Assembly: GCA_902782625.1 (NCBI GenBank)
Contig: CACZNZ010000439.1
Span: forward strand, 1-11,532
Origin: an uncultured Lachnospiraceae bacterium
GTDB taxonomy: Bacteria; Bacillota; Clostridia; Lachnospirales; Lachnospiraceae
DNA length: 11,532 nt
Direction: 5' to 3'
Shown here: positions 1 through 6,721 of the stretch, in pieces
Position numbering within the stretch: position 1 is the first letter of the stretch
Layout: each line of letters starts with the position of its first letter
Made by a program: the position numbers and the translations under genes
Notes under the pieces: generated by a model
Told to the model about the DNA's origin: nothing
The model's database searches: none
Seen by the model: the letters and a program-made list of their open reading frames with translations, nothing else

Positions 1-144
1 TCAAACTCAAAGTTTGTATTGTTTGGTATGTTGGATATGGAATAATAAAACAGATAACAGGATAACTGTCGATATGAAAACCATGAAAAATTCATAAAAG
101 TCGAAAATACAACATGAAAATATAACAACAAGCAGTTTTATCAG
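1..144. other. AT-rich leader region, no gene seen
   Basis: No open reading frame with a ribosome binding site is visible here. A small imperfect hairpin (CAAACT at 2-7 against AGTTTG at 11-16) sits at the very edge and could be the tail of a terminator from a gene outside the window, but the stem is short and poor in GC. The rest is AT-rich and unassigned. Confidence 0.4.
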
Positions 145-173
145 TTGTTTATGCCGTATAATAATGATAAAAT
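145..173 (+). promoter_or_regulatory. candidate sigma-70-type promoter for the EFR1-type gene
   Basis: TTGTTT (145-150) and TAAAAT (168-173) are separated by 17 nt, which would start transcription near 180, about 30 nt upstream of the start codon. A TATAAT also occurs at 157-162 but has no partner -35 at a suitable distance. The region is AT-rich, so chance matches are possible. Confidence 0.4.
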
Positions 174-197
174 ATTTTCAGGTATTTCAAAAAAGAC

Positions 198-205
198 GAG
201 GTGAT
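198..205 (+). promoter_or_regulatory. ribosome binding site that decides the start at 210
   Basis: GAGGTGAT matches eight consecutive bases of the anti-Shine-Dalgarno complement and lies 4 nt before GTG at 210. It overlaps the alternative GTG at 201, which has no ribosome binding site of its own. The downstream GTG is therefore the better start. Confidence 0.65.
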
Positions 206-209
206 AAGA

Positions 210-980
210 GTGTTATACAATATTTGTTTTAGCCCTGCCGGCGGAACAGAAAAGGTTGCCGGAATTCTGGGGGAATCTATGGAACAAGCTCTGGAAGGGC
301 AGAGTACCATGGTGAATCTGGTTGAGAAAAGTGCACAGGACAGAATCGTCCGGTTAAAGGAGGATGACCTTTGTATTCTCTCGGTTCCGTCGTATGGAGG
401 TCGCGTTCCTTCGATTGCGGCGAGCAGACTCCGGATGATTCGGGGCAATGGAGCCAGAGCAGTTCTGCTTGTTGTATATGGAAACCGGGCTTATGAGGAC
501 ACGCTTCTCGAACTGAATGATATTGCCAGCGCATGCGGTTTCCGGGTGATTGCCGCAGTTGCAGCGGTAGCACAGCATTCCATCGTAAGAGATATCGCTC
601 ATGGAAGACCGGATGAAGAGGACAAAGAAGAACTTGGTGGGATTGCTTTGAAGATTCTGAAGAAACTGGCCGCTGCTGATGACAGTGCTCCGGTCGTTCC
701 GGGTAAACATCCTTACCGCCTTTTTCACGGAATCCCACTCCATACTTATGCCAAGGAACACTGCATTATGTGTGGGAACTGTGCATTTGAATGCCCTGTT
801 GGCGCTATTCCACAGGAGACACCGAACGCACCATCCGGAGGTTCCTGTATCTCCTGTATGAGATGTGTTCAGGTCTGTCCGGTTCAGGCACGGACCGCCG
901 ATGAAGAAACGGTGGAACACATTCGACAAAAGATTGGTCCGGCATGCAGCGAACGTAAAAAATGTGAACTTTATCTGTAG
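210..980 (+). CDS. EFR1-family ferredoxin (flavodoxin-like domain plus two 4Fe-4S clusters)
   Basis: This is a cytoplasmic electron-transfer protein of 256 residues. Residues 8-13 (SPAGGT) are the phosphate-binding loop of a flavodoxin-like FMN domain, close to the family's SPTGNT. A flavodoxin fold occupies roughly the first 150 residues. Two bacterial-ferredoxin motifs follow: C185-x2-C188-x2-C191-x3-C195-P and C213-x2-C216-x2-C219-x3-C223-P, enough to ligate two 4Fe-4S clusters. This order, flavodoxin then dicluster ferredoxin, and this length are typical of EFR1 proteins, which are common in anaerobic Clostridia. The redox partner cannot be told from the sequence. The start is GTG at 210 rather than 201 because of the ribosome binding site at 198-205. 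The gene appears monocistronic: it has its own likely promoter and a strong terminator just after the stop. Family assignment is firm; physiological role is unknown. Confidence 0.9.
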   Translation: MLYNICFSPAGGTEKVAGILGESMEQALEGQSTMVNLVEKSAQDRIVRLKEDDLCILSVPSYGGRVPSIAASRLRMIRGNGARAVLLVVYGNRAYEDTLLELNDIASACGFRVIAAVAAVAQHSIVRDIAHGRPDEEDKEELGGIALKILKKLAAADDSAPVVPGKHPYRLFHGIPLHTYAKEHCIMCGNCAFECPVGAIPQETPNAPSGGSCISCMRCVQVCPVQARTADEETVEHIRQKIGPACSERKKCELYL

Positions 981-995
981 ATAGGCAAAAAAGAA

Positions 996-1031
996 GCTTC
1001 AAAAACGAACTGTTTAAGACGTTTTTGAAGC
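996..1031. terminator. bidirectional intrinsic terminator between the EFR1-type gene and tRNA-Trp
   Basis: A perfect 12-bp stem pairs 996-1007 (GCTTCAAAAACG) with 1020-1031 across a 12-nt loop. The top strand continues into CTTTTT. The bottom strand continues into CTTCTTTTTTG, read leftward from about 995. The hairpin lies 15 bp after the EFR1-type stop and 12 bp beyond the tRNA 3' end, so it can end both converging transcripts. Confidence 0.88.
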
Positions 1032-1043
1032 CTTTTTCTGGAC

Positions 1044-1114
1044 CAGGGGATGAGAGAATCGAACTCCCACCAAAGGTTTTGGAGACCCCTATCATACCAT
1101 TTGACCAATCCCCT
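1044..1114 (-). tRNA. tRNA-Trp (anticodon CCA)
   Basis: Folding by hand on the minus strand gives a complete 71-nt cloverleaf. The acceptor AGGGGAT pairs perfectly with ATCCCCT. The D stem is GTCA/TGAT with loop AATGGTA. The anticodon stem GGGGT/ACCTT encloses the loop CTCCAAA. The variable loop is TGGT, and the T arm GGGAG/CTCTC carries the loop TTCGATT. After U33 the anticodon is CCA, which reads UGG (tryptophan). The discriminator base is G, as expected for bacterial tRNA-Trp. The 3' CCA is not encoded (GTCC follows), so it must be added after transcription. The two G-U pairs at the top of the anticodon stem are unremarkable. Confidence 0.93.
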
Positions 1115-1132
1115 GTATTAACCACAAGGTTT

Positions 1133-1162
1133 ATTATATAATATTATTATCGGTCTTGTCAA
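1133..1162 (-). promoter_or_regulatory. promoter of tRNA-Trp
   Basis: On the minus strand a consensus TTGACA (1157-1162) is followed after 18 nt by a consensus TATAAT (1133-1138). The -10 box lies 18 nt upstream of the tRNA 5' end at 1114, so only a short leader would need removal by RNase P. Near-consensus strength suits a stable-RNA gene. Confidence 0.8.
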
Positions 1163-1183
1163 GACAATTTTCTTTTATATGGT
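1153..1183 (+). promoter_or_regulatory. palindrome and candidate rightward promoter for the CARF-HEPN operon
   Basis: GTCTTG-T-CAAGAC (1153-1165) is a perfect odd-centred palindrome with 6-bp arms. It contains the tRNA promoter's -35 on the minus strand and, on the plus strand, TTGTCA (1156-1161), which is 16 nt from TATGGT (1178-1183). Rightward transcription would start near 1190, about 33 nt before the next gene. The -10 is only a 4/6 match, so the plus promoter is tentative. Confidence 0.35.
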
Positions 1184-1222
1184 TCACAGGAAAATCATTT
1201 ATCAATTGGGAGATTAGTTCTA

Positions 1223-3112
1223 ATGATACATAATGTTTTGATCACATCGCTTAAAGGAAGAAAAAAGAATGAGGAAATCAGCTATTACTATTATAATGAC
1301 GGCACAAAGAAAGTGTATTGTAACGCTCTGACTTCTGCCGAGGCAGGGTGTAAATATGTGCTTGCCGATTACAAGATTGATACGATTCTCACATTTGGAA
1401 GTGAATCAACCTATGATCCGGGAGACGATCTTCACCCCATGCTTCTGAAAGAAGGCAAGTCTCTGTATCTTTCGGATATCCGGGAAATGTCGTCCTATGG
1501 ACTGTTCCGATATCGACTGACAGAATATCTTGATGAGATCAATGCCGAGGCGCAGGATTGCAGAGAATTGTTAGATAATGACGAACAGGATGATGCTAAA
1601 GAGTTTATTCACGAGTTTTTCAAAAAACATGTTAAGATTGACGGAGCGAGCAGATTTGACAGACTCTTCGACAAATTGGCCAGCAATCCTGAACTTCGTA
1701 CTTTTATGGAGGAAGAACTCTCTAAGACTGTCCAGGAAAGAGGATCAGATCCGGAAAAATGGCAGAAATGGATTCAATGCTATCTATATGAAAAGTACAT
1801 TGAACGTGGCAAGATGTATTTGCATGAAAACAACAAGGATGTCAGAATACAGTTTATTTCATCCGGTATCAATGATGACAGCGGAGCGGCATTTACAGAC
1901 CTTTTGATTAAAAACCTTCTCCAGATTAATCAGATTTCTGAATATAACAACAATGACGAGGTGAATCTGTATCTGTGTTTACAGGAAGATAATGCTATTG
2001 ATACTTTTGTGCTGACAAGCCTGACAGAGACAGTCCGTTCCATGCCGGGTAAACGTGTAAATGTTGTAAGGATTATGATGGCAGAGACGCCGTCACCCGG
2101 CGGACTTGCCAGAATCTATGATGATACTGATAAACTGGCCGTTTCGGAATTGCTTTCGGGAACCAGAGGCTTCCTCCGTTACGGTAAGACAGATATGCTG
2201 ATGGATTTTCAAAAAAGGGCGAAAATCCAAAATCCAAAGATCGATCAGGTATTATATGCCATGAGAAGTATCGATATCGGCATATCGCTCTGTGATTTCA
2301 CAGAAATTGAACGAGGAATCAACAATCTGAAATCCTTCTTTTCCGAAGTGCAATGGATCGAAGGGGACAGTTTTTCTGAAAAATACTTCAATATAGTCAC
2401 AGGCAGCATAAAGCAGGATTACGGTCCTTTGCTTAAGGGAGAAAAGGTAGAATTCATTGATCTGGTAAAGTGGGCCTATCAAAAGGAATTCTGGCAGCAG
2501 ACGCTAACCATGATCGAGTCCCGTGCACCACAGGAATTTGTTGATAAAGGAATCTTCTATTACTGTGATTCGCCCAAGCGTAAAGAGGATGTCGTCAGCA
2601 AATTCGGACAGATATATTATGATTTGAAGCCTTATGAGAAATATAAACTGGAAGATGTGTCTCATTATTTTGTGAAATTCTATGACAGATGGAAGGTGCC
2701 GAGTTCGAAAAGAGGTAAAGAATATCAGATGGAGTATGCACGCACCAGAGTCAGAGAACTGGAAACCAATGATGAAAAGATTATCAAGGCATGTACGATG
2801 TGTTCCGACAAAGATATTCTGACAGAACTGCTGTTTTCATATTATTATCTGGGGGATGTGCGGAATGCTACGAATCATGCAGTCGACGAAACCAACGGAT
2901 TCATTTCAATCATGAAGGATTCCGATATCAGTGAGCGGATGAGACTGATCACCCAGACAATCGACTATTTCATCTATTGTTATGAAAAAGCGATAAAGAT
3001 GATGGAAACAGCATCACCTGCAGATAATATACAGATCGACCCGGTTGAAATTGCGGAATATGCAAATATGATAAGAAGAGCTAACCGCACAGATTCCAGA
3101 GACAAAAAATGA
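1223..3112 (+). CDS. putative stand-alone CARF-HEPN ribonuclease (Csx1/TM1812-like)
   Basis: This 629-residue cytoplasmic protein has no signal peptide or membrane segment. It opens with a Rossmann-like strand (VLITSLKG, residues 5-12), then a tyrosine-rich strand (21-24) and ILTFGSEST (55-63), the layout of Csx1/TM1812 CARF domains, which sense cyclic oligoadenylates. After a charged helical insertion (about 85-200), VRIQFISSGIN (207-217) and an alternating alpha/beta stretch occupy the place of the family's DxTHG segment, but that motif is degenerate. A helical region follows (about 300-375). The C-terminal helical domain carries RNATNH, with R547 and H552 fitting the catalytic RNxxxH of HEPN ribonucleases. 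If correct, ligand binding would switch on RNA cleavage. GGGAGA at 1208-1213 lies 9 nt before ATG. A 28-bp gap to the next gene suggests co-transcription. CRISPR-associated versions accompany type III systems, but none is seen here. HEPN is better supported than CARF; a divergent non-CRISPR sensor is possible. Confidence 0.62.
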   Translation: MIHNVLITSLKGRKKNEEISYYYYNDGTKKVYCNALTSAEAGCKYVLADYKIDTILTFGSESTYDPGDDLHPMLLKEGKSLYLSDIREMSSYGLFRYRLTEYLDEINAEAQDCRELLDNDEQDDAKEFIHEFFKKHVKIDGASRFDRLFDKLASNPELRTFMEEELSKTVQERGSDPEKWQKWIQCYLYEKYIERGKMYLHENNKDVRIQFISSGINDDSGAAFTDLLIKNLLQINQISEYNNNDEVNLYLCLQEDNAIDTFVLTSLTETVRSMPGKRVNVVRIMMAETPSPGGLARIYDDTDKLAVSELLSGTRGFLRYGKTDMLMDFQKRAKIQNPKIDQVLYAMRSIDIGISLCDFTEIERGINNLKSFFSEVQWIEGDSFSEKYFNIVTGSIKQDYGPLLKGEKVEFIDLVKWAYQKEFWQQTLTMIESRAPQEFVDKGIFYYCDSPKRKEDVVSKFGQIYYDLKPYEKYKLEDVSHYFVKFYDRWKVPSSKRGKEYQMEYARTRVRELETNDEKIIKACTMCSDKDILTELLFSYYYLGDVRNATNHAVDETNGFISIMKDSDISERMRLITQTIDYFIYCYEKAIKMMETASPADNIQIDPVEIAEYANMIRRANRTDSRDKK

Positions 3113-3140
3113 GCAAAATAGTAAAAGGGAGGGCAATTTC

Positions 3141-3572
3141 ATGTCAGGAAAGCAAAAATGCAGGATTTTAAAAGAGATTCGACAACGTATCGCGGATGAG
3201 AATGATATTCCGTTTGTTACAAAAGAATGTACCTTCCAAGGCGATTGCAGTGGGACCTGCCCTCGCTGTGAGAGTGAATTGCGTTATCTGGAAGGACAGC
3301 TGGCCTTACGTGCTTCTATGAAAAAAAAGGTGACTGTTGCTGCTTTGTGTGCCGGGATGATGCTGGCAACAGGCGGCTGCTCATCGCCTGTTCCGACGCC
3401 AACCAGTACAACCGCTACTACAGAGGAAGTAGAGTTAAGCGGTGAAGTTCCCTATGAGGATACAGAAGATTGTACAACCACTACCACAACAACAAAAGAA
3501 GATGTCACGAAGCCAGTCGATATCGGCACGGATGATCTGAGTGGTGCCGTACCTTATACAGAGGAGCCTTAA
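3141..3572 (+). CDS. uncharacterised small protein: four-Cys module, internal lipobox-like segment, repeated LSGxVPY tail
   Basis: I do not recognise a named family for this 143-residue protein. Residues 1-55 are a charged helix followed by C30-x5-C36-x3-C40-x2-C43, a possible zinc or Fe-S site, and another helix (LRYLEGQLALR). Residues 61-80 form a basic-then-hydrophobic segment ending LATGGC, with C80 lipobox-like. It looks like a lipoprotein signal but sits inside the protein, not at its start. An internal ATG at codon 60 has no ribosome binding site, whereas AGGGAGGG (3126-3133) lies 7 nt before ATG 3141, so the long form is preferred. The tail is rich in Thr, Pro and acidic residues, with seven Thr at 112-118 and two copies of LSGxVPY (99-105 and 133-139). 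One reading is a membrane protein with an internal cysteine-rich domain and an exposed tail. Another is a RiPP-like precursor with a leader and core repeats, though no modifying enzyme is visible. It lies 28 bp after the CARF-HEPN gene. Confidence 0.75.
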   Translation: MSGKQKCRILKEIRQRIADENDIPFVTKECTFQGDCSGTCPRCESELRYLEGQLALRASMKKKVTVAALCAGMMLATGGCSSPVPTPTSTTATTEEVELSGEVPYEDTEDCTTTTTTTKEDVTKPVDIGTDDLSGAVPYTEEP

Positions 3573-3608
3573 AAGAGTGTAACGTTTGATTTTGAGAGGA
3601 CTTTAATC

Positions 3609-5405
3609 ATGAAAAGAAGTGAAGTACCTGTTAACCAGACATGGGATTTGAGCCTCATTTACAAGAACCCAGAAGAGGCCTGGCAGGATGCCCAAAAAAT
3701 GAGCAGTCTGGCTGATACGGTTGAGAGAAAATACAAAGGAAAACTTGGGGATGCTGCAGCCATTGTGGAATGTCTTCAGCTGTATGAGAGCATGCACGAG
3801 CTGGCCTGCAGAGTTTCTGCCTATTTTGAACTTGATATGTCGACAGATTTTTCGGATTCCGAAAAGATTACCAATTCGAATAAAGCAGAAAACATACTCA
3901 CAGAATGTTTTACGAAAACCAGCTTCATAGAGAGTGAGATTGCCCAGGCGGACCGTACGGTTCTGGAAGAAGCAATCGGAATAGGTGGCAGTGTTTCTGG
4001 CTATCTGAAGAAACTGCTCAAAGGAAAGGATCATATCCTGAAGCCTGAGACCGAGAAAGTGCTGGCAGCTCTGGGAGAGTTCATGGAAGCACCCTACCAG
4101 GTTTATAATCAGGCAAAGCTTTCCGATATGAGATTTGACCCATTTGTGGTAAATGGGAAAGAATACCCTTTGAGGTATGCCTTGTTTGAGGATGAATATG
4201 AATATGAACAGGATACCGACGTAAGGCGTTCAGCCTTTCGTGCATTTTCCGATAAGATCAGGCAGTATGAGAATGTTACCGCTGCAGCTTATAATGCCTA
4301 TGTGTGCAGAGATAAGCGAATGGCAGAAGTCAGAGGGTACGGGGATGTCTTCGAATATCTGCTCTTTGAAGAAGATGTCGAGAGAGACCTCCATGACCGG
4401 CAGATTGATGTCATCATGGACAAGCTTGCACCTCATATGAGAAAATATGCTGCTCTCCTAAAAAAGATTCATAATCTGGACAGCATAACCTATGCTGATT
4501 TAAAGCTATCCGTGGATCCCGAGTTTGATCCCAGAGTGACTGTGGAGGAAGCAGAGCACTATATTGCGGACGGCCTTTTGGTGATGGGTGAAGAATACGT
4601 AGATATGATTCATCAGGCTTTCCGGGAGAGATGGATCGATTTCGCAACCAATGACGGGAAGAGTACAGGAGGCTTTTGCGAAAGTCCGTATGGAGTTCCG
4701 GCATCCTTTATCCTACTTTCCTGGCAGGGAAGAATGTCAGACGTCTTCACCCTTGCGCATGAACTGGGCCACGCAGGACATTTTAAACTTTGTAATGAGG
4801 CTCAGGGTTATTTTGACACGCAGGTTCCTTTATACTATGTGGAATCCCCCAGCACAATTAACGAACTTCTGCTGACCGGCTATCTGGAAAAGACCAGTTC
4901 CGATCCCCGGTTTAAACGGTGGGTATTGGGTAATACCGTCGGCAAAACCTATTATCACAACTTCGTGACCCACCTGCTCGAGGCAGCATACCAGCGGGAA
5001 GTATATAAGATTGTGGATGCCGGGGGAAGTGTCCAGGCAGGAACGCTATCTGCCATCTACAAAGATGTTCTCACCAGGTTCTGGGGAGATGACGTAGAAC
5101 TGAATGATGGAGCCGAGTTAACCTGGATGCGGCAGCCCCATTATTATATGGGCCTTTATTCTTATACCTATTCTGCCGGACTGACTATCTCCACCAAGAT
5201 GGCTGAAAGGATCCTCGAAGAAGGCGAGCCAGCCGTGAACGACTGGAAGAAGGCTCTGGCAGCCGGCAGTACGTTAACCCCGTATGAGTTTGCCAGGATG
5301 GCAGGAGTGGATATCTCCACGGACCGACCTTTGATTGAAACCATCGAATCGATCGGAGCTATGATTGATGAAATGTGGGAGTTGACGGAGGAACTTGGAT
5401 TCTAG
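3609..5405 (+). CDS. pepF: oligoendopeptidase F, M3 family zinc metallopeptidase
   Basis: This is a cytoplasmic endopeptidase that cleaves short peptides in peptide turnover. The 598-residue length is normal for PepF. An N-terminal helical M3 domain starts with a typical NQTWDLSLIYKN segment (residues 9-20). The active site is H384-E385-L386-G387-H388, with E385 as general base, H384 and H388 as zinc ligands, and E412 (in VESPST) as the likely third ligand 24 residues on. The conserved tail motif PHYYMGLYSYTYSAGL, which lines the substrate cleft in this family, is also present. GAGAGGA (3594-3600) lies 8 nt before ATG. The gene is 36 bp after the small cysteine-rich gene with no terminator between, so it is probably in the same operon. 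Whether it acts on that protein is speculation; PepF is usually a housekeeping enzyme. Confidence 0.93.
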   Translation: MKRSEVPVNQTWDLSLIYKNPEEAWQDAQKMSSLADTVERKYKGKLGDAAAIVECLQLYESMHELACRVSAYFELDMSTDFSDSEKITNSNKAENILTECFTKTSFIESEIAQADRTVLEEAIGIGGSVSGYLKKLLKGKDHILKPETEKVLAALGEFMEAPYQVYNQAKLSDMRFDPFVVNGKEYPLRYALFEDEYEYEQDTDVRRSAFRAFSDKIRQYENVTAAAYNAYVCRDKRMAEVRGYGDVFEYLLFEEDVERDLHDRQIDVIMDKLAPHMRKYAALLKKIHNLDSITYADLKLSVDPEFDPRVTVEEAEHYIADGLLVMGEEYVDMIHQAFRERWIDFATNDGKSTGGFCESPYGVPASFILLSWQGRMSDVFTLAHELGHAGHFKLCNEAQGYFDTQVPLYYVESPSTINELLLTGYLEKTSSDPRFKRWVLGNTVGKTYYHNFVTHLLEAAYQREVYKIVDAGGSVQAGTLSAIYKDVLTRFWGDDVELNDGAELTWMRQPHYYMGLYSYTYSAGLTISTKMAERILEEGEPAVNDWKKALAAGSTLTPYEFARMAGVDISTDRPLIETIESIGAMIDEMWELTEELGF

Positions 5406-5466
5406 CTTCGTCTTTATAAATTTTAATATTTTCTTTCCCACATCAAAAAACCTCAGCCATATTCGA

Positions 5467-5563
5467 TTGATTACTAATCAAATATCCGAGAACAATTCTG
5501 TTTTCACCATGAAAAAACTAATCAAATATTTGATTAACTACGCATCATTTTTGATTACTAATC
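5467..5563. promoter_or_regulatory. three AT-rich palindromes (TTGATTA/TAATCAA) upstream of pfkA
   Basis: Site 1 (5467-5481) is TTGATTA-C-TAATCAA, perfect with 7-bp arms. Site 2 (5519-5536) is the perfect 18-bp palindrome TAATCAAATATTTGATTA, with the half-sites in reverse order. Site 3 (5551-5563) is TTGATTA-C-TAATC, the same as site 1 but missing the last two bases of the right arm. Their centres are about 53.5 and 30.5 bp apart, close to 5 and 3 helical turns, so all three would face the same side of the DNA. They lie just upstream of the pfkA -35 box. This looks like a multi-site operator or activator array, but no matching regulator is encoded in the window. Transcribed from pepF, they could also form weak hairpins. 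Confidence 0.5.
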
Positions 5564-5580
5564 TGACAGATCCGGAGCCA

Positions 5581-5608
5581 TTGACCTATCTGGCATGATC
5601 CTTATAAT
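5581..5608 (+). promoter_or_regulatory. promoter of pfkA and carbonic anhydrase operon
   Basis: TTGACC (5581-5586) and a consensus TATAAT (5603-5608) are 16 nt apart, predicting a start near 5615 and a leader of about 45 nt. The ribosome binding site AGGAAAGGGG (5641-5650) precedes the ATG by 9 nt. Confidence 0.7.
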
Positions 5609-5659
5609 ACAAGATAAAGAGGCGAAGGAAATCAAGATTGAGGAAAGGGGTAGTAAAAC

Positions 5660-6709
5660 ATGGGTAAACAGGAATTTTCAAATCAGGTAAAAAGAATCGG
5701 CGTTCTTACTTCAGGCGGGGATGCACCGGGAATGAATGCGGCAGTACGTGCTGTTGTCAGGACCGCATTTTACCGGGGTATTGAGGTGATCGGAATCAGG
5801 CGAGGCTGGCAGGGACTGATCAACGGGGATATGTTCCCGATGACAACGAAAGATGTTTCACATATTATTAATATAGGGGGAACGATTCTCTATACAGCAA
5901 GAAGTGAGGATTTCCGTACACCGGAAGGACGAAAGAAGGCTTATGATAAATGTCGTCTGTTTGGTCTGGATGGGCTTGTCGCTATCGGAGGAGACGGAAC
6001 ATTTGCAGGGGCCTTGGCCCTCTCTACAGAATATCCGATTTCTGTTGTGGGTATCCCGGGCACCATCGACAATGACATCGGATGTACGGATTACTGTATC
6101 GGATATGATACCGCAGCAAATACTGCCATCGAAGCAATCGATAAGCTCCGCGATACCGGTCAGTCTCATGAGCGCTGCTCTGTGATTGAGGTTATGGGAC
6201 ATCGTGCAGGAAACCTGGCAATGTATGTGGGAATCGGAACGGGTGCAACGGCTGTCCTGACGCCGGAAGAACCCTGGGACATCGAGCAGGATGTAATTGA
6301 AAAGATTCGCTCTGCCCGGATTGCCGGACGTACCAACTTCATGATAGTTGTCGCAGAAGGAGCTCATCCTGTGGATGATACACTCGAGGAGTTCCCTGTA
6401 TTTGCAGATGGAAGTGGTGCCGGATATCAGATTGGACAGCTGATTCGAAAACACCTCGGACTGGTTCCCCGTGTCACCGTGCTTGGTCACGTCCAACGCG
6501 GCGGGAATCCGACCGCACGGGACCGTGTTAACGCAACCCGAATGGGGCATCATGCTGTAACGATACTGGCGGAAGGCAAGACCAATCGAATCGTTGTGCA
6601 CAAACAGGGAGCGGTCAGCGATGTGGATATGATAGAAGGCTTGCAACAGAAAAATAAACTGAGCGAAAACGAAAGTATCGTTGTAAAAACCATGACTGGA
6701 GTATACTAA
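5660..6709 (+). CDS. pfkA: ATP-dependent 6-phosphofructokinase
   Basis: This enzyme phosphorylates fructose 6-phosphate to fructose 1,6-bisphosphate, the committed step of glycolysis, in the cytoplasm. Visible motifs are the nucleotide-binding GVLTSGGDAPGMNAA near the N-terminus, GGDGT at 110-114, and P133-G-T-I-D137-N-D139, where D137 corresponds to the catalytic base. Glycine in GGDGT and in PGTIDND (not GGDDS and PKTIDND) marks the ATP-using rather than the pyrophosphate-using type. MGHRAGNLAMYVG and the fructose-phosphate-binding LGHVQRGGNPTARDR are also present. At 349 residues it is somewhat longer than the roughly 320 of E. coli or Bacillus PfkA, with about 11 extra residues before the first strand and some at the C-terminus. 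It has its own promoter and upstream palindromes. The carbonic anhydrase gene starts 12 bp after its stop, implying co-expression. Confidence 0.95.
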   Translation: MGKQEFSNQVKRIGVLTSGGDAPGMNAAVRAVVRTAFYRGIEVIGIRRGWQGLINGDMFPMTTKDVSHIINIGGTILYTARSEDFRTPEGRKKAYDKCRLFGLDGLVAIGGDGTFAGALALSTEYPISVVGIPGTIDNDIGCTDYCIGYDTAANTAIEAIDKLRDTGQSHERCSVIEVMGHRAGNLAMYVGIGTGATAVLTPEEPWDIEQDVIEKIRSARIAGRTNFMIVVAEGAHPVDDTLEEFPVFADGSGAGYQIGQLIRKHLGLVPRVTVLGHVQRGGNPTARDRVNATRMGHHAVTILAEGKTNRIVVHKQGAVSDVDMIEGLQQKNKLSENESIVVKTMTGVY

Positions 6710-6721
6710 ATAGGAGAAAAC

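Noticed and set aside
201..209. GTG at 201 as start of the EFR1-type gene
   Set aside because: It overlaps the Shine-Dalgarno sequence GAGGTGAT that serves GTG 210, and has no upstream ribosome binding site itself.
277..929. Leftward reading frames opposite the EFR1-type gene
   Set aside because: They have no recognisable motifs or ribosome binding sites, and the opposite strand encodes intact ferredoxin and flavodoxin motifs.
3470..3500. ACA/ACC trinucleotide run as a phase-variable repeat
   Set aside because: It is a short irregular Thr-coding tract. Changes in units of three would not shift the frame, so switching is unlikely.
5395..5598. 67-codon rightward reading frame after pepF
   Set aside because: It starts inside the pepF end without a ribosome binding site, has a composition expected of AT-rich non-coding DNA, and runs through the palindromes.
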